Source: Hordeum vulgare subsp. vulgare (lineage: Eukaryota > Streptophyta > Magnoliopsida > Poales > Poaceae). From it: a stretch of 64,000 nt of DNA. Under the pieces are notes generated by a model. That model saw nothing but the letters and a program-made list of their open reading frames with translations, made no database searches and had not been told where the DNA came from. Where the stretch lies: the NCBI RefSeq assembly GCF_904849725.1, contig NC_058521.1, positions 563,910,176-563,974,175 of the forward strand, given 5' to 3'. The position numbers and the translations under genes are program-made. Numbering within the stretch: the stretch's first letter is position 1; each line of letters opens with the position of its first letter. Positions 34,501 to 46,255 of this stretch are shown in pieces.

Positions 34501-35685
34501 ATGGCGACGAGCCCGCCTCCGCCGCGCCACGGCCCCCACCCGCCGCCGGAGCTGCCAGAGGACGTCATGCGCGAGATCCTCCTGCGCGTGCCGGCGGACG
34601 ACCCCGCGAGCCTCGTCCGCGCCGCCGCCGCCTGCAAGAGCTGGCGAGGCATGGTCTCGGACCCCGAGTTCGCCCCCGCCTACCGCCTGCTCGGCGGCGC
34701 GCCGCCCATGCTGGGCTTCCTCTACGACGACCGTCGGAAGTACTGGATCTCCCACTTCCTCCCCACCGCGACCTCCCCCCCGCTGGCCGCCCGCGACCTC
34801 GAGCACTGGCACGCCCTCGACTCCCGGCACGGCCTCGCCCTCTTCTACGCCCCTAGAAGCGACGCGCACTTCGTCGTCTGCGACCTCGTCACCGGCGAGC
34901 GCTGGGAAATCCGCGCCGACCCCAAGTGCTACGACATCATGTGGTCGAATTTGCTGTCCGACAGGCGTCTGCTTGAGAACGATGAAATATCCTGCAATGC
35001 TTCCGTGCTCTGCGCCAAGGATGGGTGCGACCACCTTGACTGTCATGGCGGCCCTTTCCTCGTGGCCTTGGTGGGCCACGACGTGGAAGGGCACCGGTAC
35101 ATGAACTACGCCGCCGTCTACTCGTCAGTTACTCGCGAGTGGAGCGAGGTGACCTCCGTTGAGCAAGTGCATACAATCAATGGCACGGGGCACAGTGCTG
35201 TTGTGGGGAACAATGTCTATGTTCCCTGCGTGGAGGATGACAGTGTCGTGGTGTACAACACGCGTGACAAAGAGCTATCTGTGATCAAGGTGCCGCTTGA
35301 GGAGCAGCAGCCGTACCTTGACCTCATGGGGTTAGAGGATGGCATGCTGCTGTTTGCGTCTGTGCTGAAGCCTAGGCTCTACCTATGGTCAATGGAGGCT
35401 GGTCCCAGAGGAGCCGCGGGATGGGCGCGACGCAGGGTCATCGAGCTCGGGTCGTTGCTCCCTCTTCCTGTCCTCGAGGACAAGTTGGACGTGTCGGCGG
35501 TTGGTTTTGCGGAAGGTGTTGGTGTCATCTTCATGAAGACAAGGGCTGGGTTGTACAAAATCGAGCTCGAATCAGGGAAAAGCGACCAGGTGCACGGAGG
35601 GTGCATCGATAAGGTCATGCCCTACATGAGCTTCTACACTGGAGGTACAGACCAACTGTTTTCAAACATGCACATTAAGTCATGA
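34501..35685 (+). CDS. F-box protein with a kelch/beta-propeller-like C-terminal half
   Basis: An intact single-exon gene of 394 residues, probably a substrate-recognition subunit of an SCF (Skp1-Cullin-F-box) ubiquitin ligase; the target is unknown. The F-box is at residues 17-57 (ELPEDVMREILLRVP...AAACKSWRGMVSDPEF). The rest has repeated short beta-strand patterns typical of grass F-box proteins (HFVVCDLVTGERW, AAVYSSVTREWSEV, VVVYNTRDKELSVI, LYLWSMEA, GVGVIFMKTRAGLYKIEL). I prefer the ATG at 34501; an in-frame ATG at 34426 would add 25 residues that look like untranslated leader, and the paralogue at 53460 has no coding conservation there. No frame damage, strong GC3 at the 5' end as is usual in grass genes. 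Confidence 0.88.
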   Translation: MATSPPPPRHGPHPPPELPEDVMREILLRVPADDPASLVRAAAACKSWRGMVSDPEFAPAYRLLGGAPPMLGFLYDDRRKYWISHFLPTATSPPLAARDLEHWHALDSRHGLALFYAPRSDAHFVVCDLVTGERWEIRADPKCYDIMWSNLLSDRRLLENDEISCNASVLCAKDGCDHLDCHGGPFLVALVGHDVEGHRYMNYAAVYSSVTREWSEVTSVEQVHTINGTGHSAVVGNNVYVPCVEDDSVVVYNTRDKELSVIKVPLEEQQPYLDLMGLEDGMLLFASVLKPRLYLWSMEAGPRGAAGWARRRVIELGSLLPLPVLEDKLDVSAVGFAEGVGVIFMKTRAGLYKIELESGKSDQVHGGCIDKVMPYMSFYTGGTDQLFSNMHIKS

Positions 35686-36930
35686 ACACGAGGCACACCA
35701 TCGACTATTCTTATTGCTTGTAGCCTAGATTGTTGAATATTTTAAGTCCAAGAGTTCCTAGTGTGGTGTGTGATTCCTAAACATCGATGAGCATGTAGAT
35801 TTTTTTCTTCTATATTTCTGCATAACTAGATATATATCTTTATGTGGGTCTTCTCGTATTTTTCTGGTTTCTGGGTGATTTGTAGAGATGTAGGAAGTAG
35901 GAACTCATTCTTTGTGCTGTTATACTATTCAGTTGTTGAGTCGTGCTGCAGACCTGGGTAATTATAGGCAGCCATGAGTAACCCGTGATTTTTCATGCTA
36001 TGTTCTCTTCTGTCGATAGAAGCCAAAGAAAAATATACAATAATAGTTGTGTGGAATTGGCGTTGGGCAGATTAACTAGGCAGCTGTCTCAAGAATTTAT
36101 GTTTCATTGGCTGCGCTATTATATGTTGCGTTGGTTGGCTTTACTAGCCGGTAAGCCTTAGTTGAAACTTTGCTGATCATGTCCTAAGATTGGCAAGAGC
36201 AGTTTGCAAATCAGTTAATTGATGAGAGCTTTGCTGTGAGCCAAGAGGTCTCCCGCACCCAAACATCCTTGTGTTGTTTTGGATAGGATAACCTAGTCCC
36301 AGGCATGTACTAGGCACTTGCCCGCGAGCCTGCCCGAATGAAAAATACGATTTCATTGTTGCGCACTTCCAGCATTGTACGTCCAGATTGAACCTCGTTG
36401 TGATGTGGATGCTTCCTGCTATCGCTTCGTTGATTTGGTCTGCTAGAAATGAAATAATTTTGAGGGCAGTGTGCTCCTCTCTACTCATCATGTCATCTTA
36501 TGAAGCCTGTCTCTTATGGTGCAGCATGGGGGCCCTTGAAAGCATCTGATGAAGCTTCACGTACAGTTGCTGGTGCCACAACGATATAACCAAATGGCGT
36601 CAGGACTTGGGTTCACGTTTTCTGCACTGGAAGATTCTGAAGTGAACCTCGGTCTCATGTCCTGCTGGTAGTGCTGAACAGTTTGGTTAGGGTGGATGCA
36701 CTATATTTTCTATTTGTGCTTGTGCCATAAACTTGAGTTTGTTTGTTCGTCCGAGGTGAGTGTAGCTCAAGCTGACTGTCAGGAGATATTTTAGTGATCA
36801 GTTGATGGTTTTGTGGATTGGTGCAAATTTCTTGGCCTCCGTCATTGGCTGTTAGAGATGATGTTATTGTCTTTGAGAATTCACTCTTCTGAGATTTCTG
36901 CAGTAACAAATTTCCTAAAAGCCCCGCCAG
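35686..36930 (+). other. 3' flank of the F-box gene, duplicated elsewhere in the window
   Basis: No coding potential recognised. Parts are shared with the flank of the F-box pseudogene (35810-36180 with 54730-54965: ATTTCTGCATAACTAGAT, GGCGTTGGGCAGATTAAC, TTTGCTGATCA) and with the relic at 30580-31110 (36365-36790). It therefore marks the extent of the ancestral F-box duplication unit. Confidence 0.6.
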
Positions 36931-36937
36931 GGTTCAT

Positions 36938-37237
36938 GTGTTCCTGTGGCTTCACGCCATGAACAATGTGGCTAAGAGACAGATCATTAGTGATAAAACT
37001 CGTCTTTTTGGTGCAATTTCTCACTTGTCTGTTGGATGGCCTGTGGTCAAGCTGTGGTGGCCTGATCCTTGTGAATTTGTTCAGCTCTCAGCAATAACAC
37101 GTTCTGTTATTCTGCTTTGTACAGCTGTACTGTGGACTCTCTGGAAACATATGAGGATGGAGAAAATGCCCTCACGAGGTGAGTCAAACGTGGTTGTGGA
37201 TTCAGTTTTTCTTTCTCTTTTCCTTTTGAGAGTATAG
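36938..37237 (+). pseudogene. Possible LINE zinc-binding RT tail remnant
   Basis: A 99-residue frame with a Trp-rich pattern (GWPVVKLWWPDPCE, SVILLCTAVLWTLWKHMRM) that resembles the end of the zf-RVT region of plant LINEs, which usually finishes in ...LWKHRN. Short, without catalytic motifs, and in the opposite orientation to the RNase H relic at 37440. It could be coincidental. Confidence 0.25.
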
Positions 37238-37439
37238 TTTTCGCACTAGCAATTCCCGGCGACATTGAATGAGCTGAACCTGTTTCATTCAAAGGATGGT
37301 CCTTTGAGTAGGCAAAAATACCATTAGGTAGCCTTTCGTTTCGTCCCGCGATTCACTTTTTGTTTTCCCTCCGAATAACTGGCCGCTGGTGCTACTGCAC
37401 AACCAGGCATGAGGAAATAAGCCTCCGTTTCTGTTGGCA

Positions 37440-37700
37440 TGTGTAAATATGTTATGTTTTCTTGCTTAGCCACAGGCGCAATTTTTTTTATAATTTCTGC
37501 GACTTTATTAAAGAAAGTGATTCCCTGGAAGTTCAGACCCACTTCTTGGGCCAGGCATAAACTGAGTAACAGCGCAGGAGCTTCTGTGCAAGGGACATCA
37601 ATCACGTATTGCTTGAAAGTTGAAACCCGCCAGATAAATCACGCAGGATATAGCCACAGGAGCTGAGGAACATCTTCTTTGTCTTATGAGTCGACGATGA
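37440..37700 (-). pseudogene. RNase H-like (RVT_3) relic of a LINE
   Basis: Two minus-strand frames join across a one-base shift near 37605: SCGYILRDLSGGFQLSSNT, then IDVPCTEAPALLLSLCLAQEVGLNF. The pattern G-x-ILRD-x-x-GGF...EA-x-AL...A-x-E-x-G is that of the RNase H-like domain of plant LINE ORF2 and related plant proteins. No RT domain is visible nearby. Confidence 0.5.
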
Positions 37701-38227
37701 TAGCTGCATCTCAAGAAGTACGGATTTTCGCAGAGCACAAATAAAGTTCTTCACTTGTAGAGTGCGGCGTCTTGAACCCATGGGCATCTGAACCCGTTAT
37801 TTTAATGAATTATAAACATGTTTTAAAATGTCCAAAAATTAAAACAAAATTTCACGCATACATCTTTACAACATGTATGCACGGCACAAAGTTTTGTGGA
37901 AAAGCCTCCACAAAAAAGACAAACTTCAGTGCTTCTAGATAGTGTTTGACGACAACAATTTTTTTGTCTTTTTTGCACAAGCTAAAGGAAAAGTTGTTTT
38001 TTTCGCGAAGCTATCTACTGCGGATAGAATGTGAAGATGTGTGCGTGAAACTGTTTTCAGATATTTTTCGGCATTGAAAAAAAATAATGCCCATCGTTTC
38101 ATAATGTACCTTCCCTTGTAGAAGTTCCTCTTTCTAAACCAGGTGATGGCCCGGCCGCTCTCCGGCCCAGCTCAGATCGTGCTTTCGATTCATACTTACA
38201 AAAACTGCAATTAAATTTAAAAACTTT
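37701..38227. other. Interval upstream of the tRNA, no gene seen
   Basis: AT-rich unique-looking sequence. 38140-38175 (ACCAGGTGATGGCCCGGC...) resembles 53225-53245 in the leader of the F-box pseudogene, so it may be another fragment of that duplication. Confidence 0.4.
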
Positions 38228-38300
38228 GGTCCCGATGGGGATTGAACCCATGACCTTCCGCATATCAGACGGATATGCTAACCAGCTGAGCTACGGGACC
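38228..38300 (-). tRNA. tRNA-like gene, anticodon GAT (Ile)
   Basis: 73 bp on the minus strand, no intron and no encoded CCA. The acceptor stem GGTCCCG/CGGGACC is perfect, the T arm ATGGG-TTCAATC-CCCAT perfect, and the anticodon arm TCCGT-CTGATAT-GCGGA has one G-T pair, placing GAT at positions 34-36 after T33. The A and B box regions are recognisable, and TTTTT follows within 10 bp downstream, suitable for Pol III termination. The D stem is poor: GCTC would face GCAT rather than GAGC. It is not the plastid trnI-GAT, which is longer, intron-containing and starts differently. Nuclear plant tRNA-Ile normally carries AAT or TAT, so either this is an unusual copy or a decaying tRNA-derived sequence. 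Confidence 0.75.
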
Positions 38301-39675
38301 ACAACGAATAATCGTGTTATTAAATTATTAATAAACAATTTAAATTAAAGGGTTAGAGAAGAAAGAGCACGATTCTTTGATTAACACAATTCTGTCGCTA
38401 GCCATCTGATGATCAAGAGAAACACATTTAATTCTATTACAGTATTACTAGTAATGGTGCACGTGCAAATGCACGTGTCATCAGATGCATCAAATTTATT
38501 TATAAAATAAAAAATTCCTTATTCTATTTTCAATATAGTAATAATCTGTATGAGTTATTCACGCACATCAATATATATATGGAGAGAAATTGACCTTAAT
38601 ATTGTTATATTTTACGTTATGTATGTCACGCGTAGCATATGATTCTTGTGACAAATGTCACATTATATCTACAGTCTAAATAAAACCCACATGACTCATA
38701 CTTAAATTTCAAGTGCATATATTTATCATTGTGATTTATTCAGTATACAAAAAGGTTCATCACCCCTTGACCAAATCTCTAGGAAAAAGGTGACCGTGTG
38801 ATTTAGTTGGTTGTTTCTTCGTCCTTGTGTTTGTATCTTTCCCTACATTGATTAGTCTTACTATAGTTACTGTTACATTGATGGTCTCTCCACCGTCCCC
38901 TTCGGGTGTGCCTTTAGATCAACAATGGTTGTTTAGCCCCATCATCATCGTACACACCATCGCTTTGCCATCATCTATGTACCTTCCCCTACCTTGATTA
39001 GACAATCTTTGGTAAGGTTTGTGTCACTTACTGTACCCACTCCGCCCGTCTCTTAACTTACATTTGTTGCTGCGATTGGACCCGTCTAGCATCATCTAAG
39101 TACTTGCCCATGCACACCTAATATGTCAAAAATGTAATGTAGTTAGAGTCACTTATTCCATCCTCTTCACCCATTCTTCTTGGTTATCAATACATAACAC
39201 TTTTGTGTGACAAACACTTACAAAGCAATCATATTTAAAAAATCTAGAAGCATTTAAAACCTTAGAAAAAAAATCAAACTCATATATCTCTCATTCAACA
39301 CGCAAACCTCTTGATTTATATTTCATGCATGTGTCAAACCTTATACATCCTACCTAGAAATAAGAGAATGGAGTTATTTACTTCCTTGCTTTGTGTATTG
39401 AGAAAAAAGTCACACCTCCTCGAAACTGACAAACAGAATACATTTTCACCATTTCCTTTAGAAACAATGGATCAAATAGTGTTGAAGAAAATCTTGATAT
39501 ACAACAATCCATTCAGTGTAAGAATTAGCAAAATCTTGATGGCTATATCATCCTTTCATGAGTTATTCAGCATGCAAAATAGGAGGGGATAACCTCCCTT
39601 GTCCAGTTCAAAATTTTGATTAAATGAAATAAACAGAAAGAAAATAGAAGTGGTACCGCCATGAATTAACAAACA
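38301..39675. other. AT-rich interval without recognised genes
   Basis: 38440-38490 has TATTACTAGTAATGGTGCAC and a nested GCACGTGC/TGCACGTG repeat, similar in style to ends of common grass repeats. 38800-39180 contains dispersed CT-rich words. No protein similarity is apparent in either strand. Confidence 0.4.
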
Positions 39676-40195
39676 CCCACTTTAAGACACTGTTCGGAGG
39701 TTCGTTCGGTACAACACCAAAGAAACTGTATTGTAGACTCTTGTTGTCATTCATTCACATCAAGTTATTTATAATACGCTCTTTCTCTGCCCTGCACACG
39801 GTATGTAAGGTGTGCATCCTTGGCCCTCAATTCAGCAAACACTTTGATTGTCTTCTTCACATCGTCATCCGCCTGCTCCTAGCTGATCTTTCCACACAGA
39901 TTTTGTATAGACCTCTTCGTAAACGGCACATTCTCCATTGAACCGAAAAACCCCCAACAATGTTGTACACTTTTTGTGAGCTTGACATTGTTTTGCCTCA
40001 TCTGCTTAATCAAGTCACGAGTGTACACATCAATGTGTTTGTGGGATGGCTAATGAAACTTCTGTCCAAAATTTGGTGAGTGAGAGTGGTTGTGCTTCTC
40101 CCTGTGCTCAACGATGTACCAATCATTGTCCTCTGTTCTGAGTAGTCTCATCAGCACAAGACACTCACACCTGCACAACCTAGTGTTCTCCACGC
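39676..40195 (-). pseudogene. FAR1/FHY3-related (Mutator-derived) protein fragment
   Basis: On the minus strand from 40190 the frame reads through the end of a FAR1 DNA-binding domain and the start of the transposase-like region: CRCECLVLMRLLRTEDNDWY, VEHREKHNHSHSPNFGQKFH, then HKHIDVYTRDLIKQMRQNNV, GFFGSMENVPFTKRSIQNLC, EQADDDVKKTIKVFAELRAK. These words, including the His ligands of the zinc finger (HNHSHS), are diagnostic for the FAR1-RELATED SEQUENCE family, regulators derived from Mutator-type transposases. In-frame stops interrupt it after GQKFH (tryptophan position) and after GKIS. Similarity fades near 39676. A relic, not a gene. Confidence 0.75.
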
Positions 40196-42247
40196 CGGCC
40201 ACCCCGTGCAAGAAAATATCACAACGTGCATAAATTCCCCAAAAGCAAAAAGAACATAAAATAATTTATACTAAGCACCCGCACACAATCTCCTGCACGC
40301 CCTTCAACCTCTCTGACATTCCCTCTACTCTTCTTGTACCTCATAATCTTATTTCAAATCCCCTATACCAGAAATAAAGGTTATAAAAATCATAAGCTTC
40401 TCTAAGCTAATCGAAGCGTGCACCCAGCATCAGCACAATGACATTCTCTTAAGGATTCTCTACATACCCCCTTACAACTTCCTCAAATGCAGTCGCACAC
40501 GACGGGCATGGTTTCCTACAATGAGTGCATGTGCCTATGCAGTGACCATGCCTTCGGAGTTGTGCCACACTTCCAAACCCAACATCCCCATGAAAGATTA
40601 AATCGAAGAGATGCAGACATTTTCCAACCCAACAGCCTCATCAATACAGCTATTAAAATTTAAATCTAACAACTATCTGCACTTTTCGAATCAAACAACC
40701 ACATCGAACAACAATTACACCCAGCCCATCTTGGGAAACACGAAAATAATTAAAACCGTCCCACAACAATGAGCTTTCATATGCATTTTCCGCCGCTCAC
40801 AAGCACCAATAGTGGAATGCTTCTATGTTCACTACCAGTCCATTCATTCCCAGAACACGCAATATAATCATTTTTTTATTAGAATGCTGTAAATGGAAAC
40901 TGCAAATAGGATTCGAGTTGACGGACCTCTTAGCTCATCCAGGTGGCTGCATGGCCATCTTCCCCATCGACATTTCCGACGCCTGCGGTGAAGACTTGCG
41001 TCTATCCTCCCCGTCCCTTCCCTCCTTGCAGATTTGTGTTGTGCAGTCATGGTTTGGGTCGTTACTTTGGTCAATCCAAGTTCATTTGATATAGTGGGTC
41101 GTGGACTGAATTTTTCATGAATCTACGAAGATGCTTTTTTATTTGTTATTCAAAAGTAAAACAAGCAGGCATCTTCTGTTAGCATACGCACGGTGGTAAA
41201 AAAATCACTTGACTTGAATTCAGTGACGCAACCCAATGATCAAAGTGACCCATCTTTCGGCAAAGGCCATCTTCCTCGTTGCTTGCAACAACATGAAATA
41301 AAAACTTATCATATCCAATTTGAGTGCAAGGTTCCCTAAAAACAGAACAATGCCAGAGTTGTCTTTCATGTACTTATAATTCTTTTAAAATATAATAGTT
41401 TCATACTGAAATTGGCAGAATTCATGCCCGGTTCCACAATTGGTACATGCATTGTAATACAAAATTGCCTTTTGAATTCTTGAACAATATTTTCAGATAT
41501 CATTTTATCCAAACAACAAAAAGAGCCAAGGAATGCAGCACAATTTGCTCTTAACATGACATGAGTAGCGATAATTAGAAAAGCTACACACTATAATAAT
41601 TTTCCTTATTGTTATGTAGCCTTGGATTGCATATTTAGACAGTTAGTACATTGCATGTTGCTAAATAGCATATGATATATAGATATGGCCTTAGTTAACC
41701 TCCAGATAAATGGGTTACCGATAAATTCACTTAAATGGCCGATTCACCGATTAATCCCTACACAGCAGCCGACCGATATGGTAGCAGTTGCAGATATGGT
41801 GGACATTGGTAAATACCCTGATATTGTTCTTGAATGCTACACACAGCTATATTCAAAATTGTACCATGCTTGAAAGACAGGTTTTGCTAATTAATTTTCT
41901 TTAGTGTTCCTATACCCTTATAGAGTGGAAGAAGTTTTCTCGATTAACTTATCATTCCTGTAGCACAGACCAAATAGCCTTTACTCATATAGAGTTTGAT
42001 ATAATTATACATACTTCTAGAGGAACTGGGGGTCAATTTGCGCCGGACTTTCACTCATTCTCCTGATTAACTAATGATGCATAACCTTCTTCACTACATG
42101 CATCTTCTAGCGTCACAATTACAAAATACAATTTTAGAGATGTAATAAGATGCATCAGTGTTTTAAACTATCCTGACAAAAGATGCTTGAGCTGAATCAA
42201 AGGGATACTTGCATAGTAGTATCGAATGAACCGAAATAAAGACTTAC
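40196..42247. other. Interval without recognised genes
   Basis: I see no convincing coding sequence. 40825-41094 has a GC-richer patch with an open frame on each strand but no family pattern; 41100-42240 is AT-rich and could include introns or 3' exons of the minus-strand gene relic that begins at 42248. Confidence 0.4.
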
Positions 42248-42639
42248 CCAATAAGTAAGTGCAACCACTTGGGCCCCTTGACATGCTTCTGGACAAACGG
42301 GATCCCTGTTCCAAAATCCAAAAACATTAAATTTCTCATTCAGAGCACATTTACTAACAACTAAACGATGGACCAAAATCACACAACGAACCTGTATTAA
42401 ACCCATGCACCGCACTAAGCATCACGCCGACGCATGCGTCACGCCGGCGCCGGAACCAGTGTGCAGCAACAGGACAGACAGACACCACAAGTAAGCACAC
42501 AAGTTAGCGACCATATCTCCACAATTACGGATCTCGGGCATGCATCTGTCCGTGGAAATTAAGCAGCAAGGGGGTGAAATCGCGTTACCACGACAATGGC
42601 ATCGTGTAGGACGGAGGTGATGGCCCAGTCGCCATGTCC
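42248..42639 (-). pseudogene. Unidentified conserved-looking grass gene, exons 2-4 (minus strand, split by Copia)
   Basis: Three short exons on the minus strand: 42639-42589 (GHGDWAITSVLHDAIVV), ~42458-42392 (ends MLSAVHGFNTG across the junction) and 42305-42248 (IPFVQKHVKGPKWLHLLIG). Donors are GTAACG, GTTCG and GTAAGT; the last two exons join in frame through a split GGG codon. The middle exon carries an out-of-frame 17-bp insertion between two CACGCC words (42423-42445), and its acceptor has no AG where one is expected. Exon 1 is at 50283-50416 beyond the Copia. I believe similar proteins exist in other grasses but cannot name the family. Confidence 0.6.
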
Positions 42640-42648
42640 CTGCGCGGC

Positions 42649-42653
42649 CGTCC
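42649..42653. repeat. Left target-site duplication of the Copia element (CGTCC)
   Basis: CGTCC precedes TGTTGGAAAC at 42654 and is repeated at 50204-50208 after the 3' LTR. Confidence 0.95.
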
Positions 42654-44426
42654 TGTTGGAAACATGCCCTAGAGGCAATAATAAAATGGTTATTATCATA
42701 TTTCCTTGTTCATGATAATCGTCTATTGTTCATGCTATAATTGTATTAACAGGAAACAGTAATACATGTGTGAATAAATAGATCACAAAATGTCCCTAGC
42801 AAGCCTCTAGTTGGCTAGCTCGTTAGTCAATAGATGATCATAGTTTCCTGATCATGGGCATTAGATGTCATTGATAAAGGGATCACATCATTGGGAGAAT
42901 GATGTGATGGACAAGACCCAATCCTAAGCATAGCACTAGATCGTATTGTTCGTATGCTAAAGCTTTTCTAATGTCAAGTGTCTTTTCCTTCGACCGTGAC
43001 ATTGTGCTACTCCCGGATATCGTAGGAGTGCTTTGGGTGTATCAAACGTCACAACGTAACTGGGTGACTATAAAGGTGCACTACGGGTACCTCCGAAAGT
43101 GTTTGTTGGGTTGGTACGAATCGAGATCGGGATTTGTCACTCCGTGTGACGGAGAGGTATCTCTGGGCCCACTAGGTAGAACATCATCATGAGCTCAATG
43201 TGACTAAGGAGTTAGTCACACAATGACGTGCTACGGAACGAGTAAAGAGACTTACCAGTAACGAGATTGAACAAGGTATAGGTATACCGACGATCGAATC
43301 TGTGGCAAGTTCTATACCGACAGACAAAGGGAATCGTATACGGGATTGATTGAATCCTTGACATCGTGGTTCATCCGATGAGATCATCGTGGAGCAAGTG
43401 GGAGCCACCATGGTTATCCAGACCCCGCTGATGGTAATTGGCCGGAGAGGTGTCTCGGTCATGTCTGCATGTCTCCCGAACCCGTAGGGTCTACACACTT
43501 AAGGTTCGATGACGCTAGGGTTATAGGGAATTGTTATACGAGGTATCGAAAGTTGTTCGGAGTCCCGGATGAGATCCCGGACGTCACGAGGAGCTCCAGA
43601 ATGGTCCGGAGGTAAAGATTGATATATAGGATGGATGGTTTCGGACACCGGAAGTGTTTTGGACGTCACTGGTAACGTACCGGGACCACCGGAGGTGGCC
43701 CCGGGGGTCCACCGAAGGGGGCAACGACCCCGGGAGGCTAGATGGGCCAAGTGGGGAAGGGAACCAGCCCCTAGGTGGGCTGGTGCGCCCCCCCCCCTCA
43801 CTCAGCCCATGGCGCGGTAAGAAGGGAGAGGGGGGGAACCCTAGCGCAGGTGGGCCTAAGGCCCACCAGAGGGGTGCGCCACCCCTCCTCCCTGCCCTGG
43901 CCGCCGCCCCCTCTCCCGTCTGGGGCTGTCGCACCCCTTGGGGTGGGAACCCTAAGGGTTGCGCCCCCTCCCCCTCCCCCTACATATAGTTGAGGTTTCG
44001 GGGCTGTTTCGCACACGGTTTTCTCTCTCTCTCTCGGCGCAGTCGCGCCCTTCTCTCTCCTCCTCTCTTCCGGCGCTTGGCGAAGCCCTGCCGGGAGACC
44101 TCGTCTCTCCATCGACACCACGCCGTCGTGCTGCTGGAGTTCTTCCCCAACCTCTCCCTCCTCCTTGCTGGATCAAGGTGCGGGAGACGTCATCAGGCTG
44201 CACGTGTGTTGAACGCGGAGGTGCCGTGGTTCGGCACTAGATCAGAATCACACCGCGATCTGAATCGCTGCAAGTACGACTCCATCAACCGCGTTCTAGC
44301 AACGCTTGCGCTTAGCAATCTTCAAAGGTATGAAGATGCACTCACCCCTCTCTCGTTGCTGGTCTCTCCATAGGAAGATGTGAATATGCGTAGGAAAATC
44401 TTGAATTTATGCTACGTTACCCAACA
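42654..44426 (+). repeat. Copia 5' LTR
   Basis: It runs from TGTTGGAAACATGCC to ...GTTACCCAACA. It includes a TATA-like CATATAG at 43983-43989 followed by a CT-rich leader (44020-44075). GC-rich frames at 43635-44240 appear equally in both LTRs and are not genes. Confidence 0.95.
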
Positions 44427-44427
44427 G

Positions 44428-44440
44428 TGGCATCCGAGCC
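44428..44440 (+). other. Copia primer binding site
   Basis: TGGCATCCGAGCC, two bases after the LTR; close to the tRNA-Met site TGGTATCAGAGCC with two substitutions, a form common in this Copia family. Confidence 0.85.
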
Positions 44441-45698
44441 AGGTTTTCTATGTGTAGATTCTATGCACGAGTAGAACACAAAAGTTGTGGGCGATGATTT
44501 GTCAGTTTGCTTGCCGCTACTAGTCTTATTCTTTTCCGGCGGTATTGTGGGATGAAGTAGCCCGGACCAACTTTACACGTACGCTTACGTGAGACTGGTT
44601 CCACCGATAGACATGCACACCGTGCATAAAGGTGTCTAGCGGGTGTCTGTCTCTCCTACTCTAGTCGGATTGGATTTGATGAAAAGGGTCCTTATGAAGG
44701 GTAAATAGCTTTGGCATATCATCGTTTTGGCTGTCACGTAGGTAAGAAGGCGTTCTTGCTAGAAACCCAAATCAGCCACGTAAAACTTGCAACAACAATT
44801 AGAGGACGTCTAACTTGTTTTTGCAGGGTTTGACATGTGATGTGATATGGACAAAGTTGTGATGTTGCATGTATGATGTATGATATGATCATGTTATTGT
44901 AATAGGTTTCACGACTTGCATGTCGATGAGTATGACAACCGGCACGAGCCATAGGAGTTGTCTTAATTTATTGTATGAGATGCAACGCCATGTGCTTACT
45001 ACTTTTACTTCATTGCTAATGGTTAGCTATAGTAGTAGTGATAGTAGTAGTTGGCGTGACGACTTCACGGAGACACGATGATGGAGATCATGATGATGGA
45101 GATCATGGTGTCACGCCGGTGACGGTGATGATCATGCGATGCCTGAAGATGGAGATTGAAAGGGCAAAGATGATAATGGCCATATCATGCCACTATATGA
45201 TTGCATTGTGATGTTTATCATGCTTTTCATCTTATTGCTTAGAACGACGGTAGCATAATAAGATGGTCCCTCTTAAAATTTCGAGAACGTATTCCCCTAA
45301 GTGTGCACCATTGCGAAGGTCTGTTGTCTCGAAGCACCACGTGATGATCGGGTGTGATAGATTCTAACGTTCGCATACAACGGGTGTAAGCCAGATTTAC
45401 ACACGCGAAACACCTAGGTTGACTCGACGAGCTTAGCATGTACAGACATGACCTCGAATATAAGATACCGAAAGGTCGAACATGAGTCGTATGGTTGAAT
45501 ACGATCAGCATGAAGTTGCTCACCATGGTGACTAGTCCGTCTCACGTGATGATCGGACATGGGTTAGTCAACATGGATCATGTATCACTTAGATGACTAG
45601 AAGGATGTCGATTTAAGTGGGAGTTCATACTTAATATGATTAAATGAACTTAATTGTCATGAACTTAGTCTAAAAAGGTTGTCTTTATAAATATTGTA

Positions 45699-46255
45699 GA
45701 TGGCCAATGTCAACCTCAATTTCAACGCATTCCTAGAGAAAAACAAGCTGAAAGATGATGGTAGCAGCTAAAAAGGCTTATGTCCTTGATGCGCCGCTAG
45801 GTGACCCTCCCGCTCCCGCAGCAGCCCAGGACATTCTAAACGCCTGGCAAACGTGGAGTGATGACTACTCTCTGGTTAGGTGTGGCATGTTATACAGTTT
45901 AGAAACGGGGCTCCAAAGGCGTTTTGAGCAACACGGTGCATATGAGATGTTCCAAGAGCTGAAACTAGTTTTTCAAGCTCATGCCTGTGTCAAGAGATAT
46001 GAAGTCTCCGACAAGTTCTTTAGCTGTAAGATGGAGGAGAACAGTTCTGTCAGTGAGCACATACTCAAAATGTCTGGGTTACACGGTCGTCTGACTTCAC
46101 TTGGAGTCGAACTTCCGGATGATGCTATAATTGACAGAATCCTCCAGTCTCTCCCACCAAGCTACAAAGGCTTTGTGCTTAACTACAACATGCAAGGGAT
46201 GGAGAAGATCATTCCCGAGTTGTACTCAATGCTCAAGTCTGCACAAGTCGGTACG
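45699..46255 (+). pseudogene. gag: Copia gag, N-terminal part (two deletions)
   Basis: It starts at ATG 45699 (MANVNLNFNAFLEKNKLKDD), then loses about the next segment: after DDG the sequence jumps out of frame to AAKKAYVLDAPLGD. The continuing frame has the Copia gag (UBN2-type) core: LNAWQTWSDDYSLVRCGMLY, GAYEMFQELKLVFQAHACVK, RYEVSDKFFSCKMEENSSVS, LPPSYKGFVLNYNMQGMEK, ELYSMLKSAQVG. At ~46250 it breaks off directly into integrase C-terminal sequence, so the zinc-knuckle end is missing. Confidence 0.85.

Noticed and set aside
34441..35094. 217-codon minus-strand frame opposite the F-box gene
   Set aside because: Shadow of the GC3-rich F-box coding sequence; no homology pattern.
38228..38300. 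Plastid-derived trnI insertion
   Set aside because: The plastid trnI-GAT has a different acceptor stem and a large intron; no flanking plastid rRNA sequence is present.
42971..43192. A 70-codon frame also present at 48754 and 27792
   Set aside because: It lies in the same place in Copia LTR copies; conservation follows from LTR identity, not coding.
43584..44373. Long Pro/Arg/Gly-rich frames on both strands
   Set aside because: GC-rich promoter/leader part of the Copia LTR, repeated at 49438-50150; no protein family resemblance.
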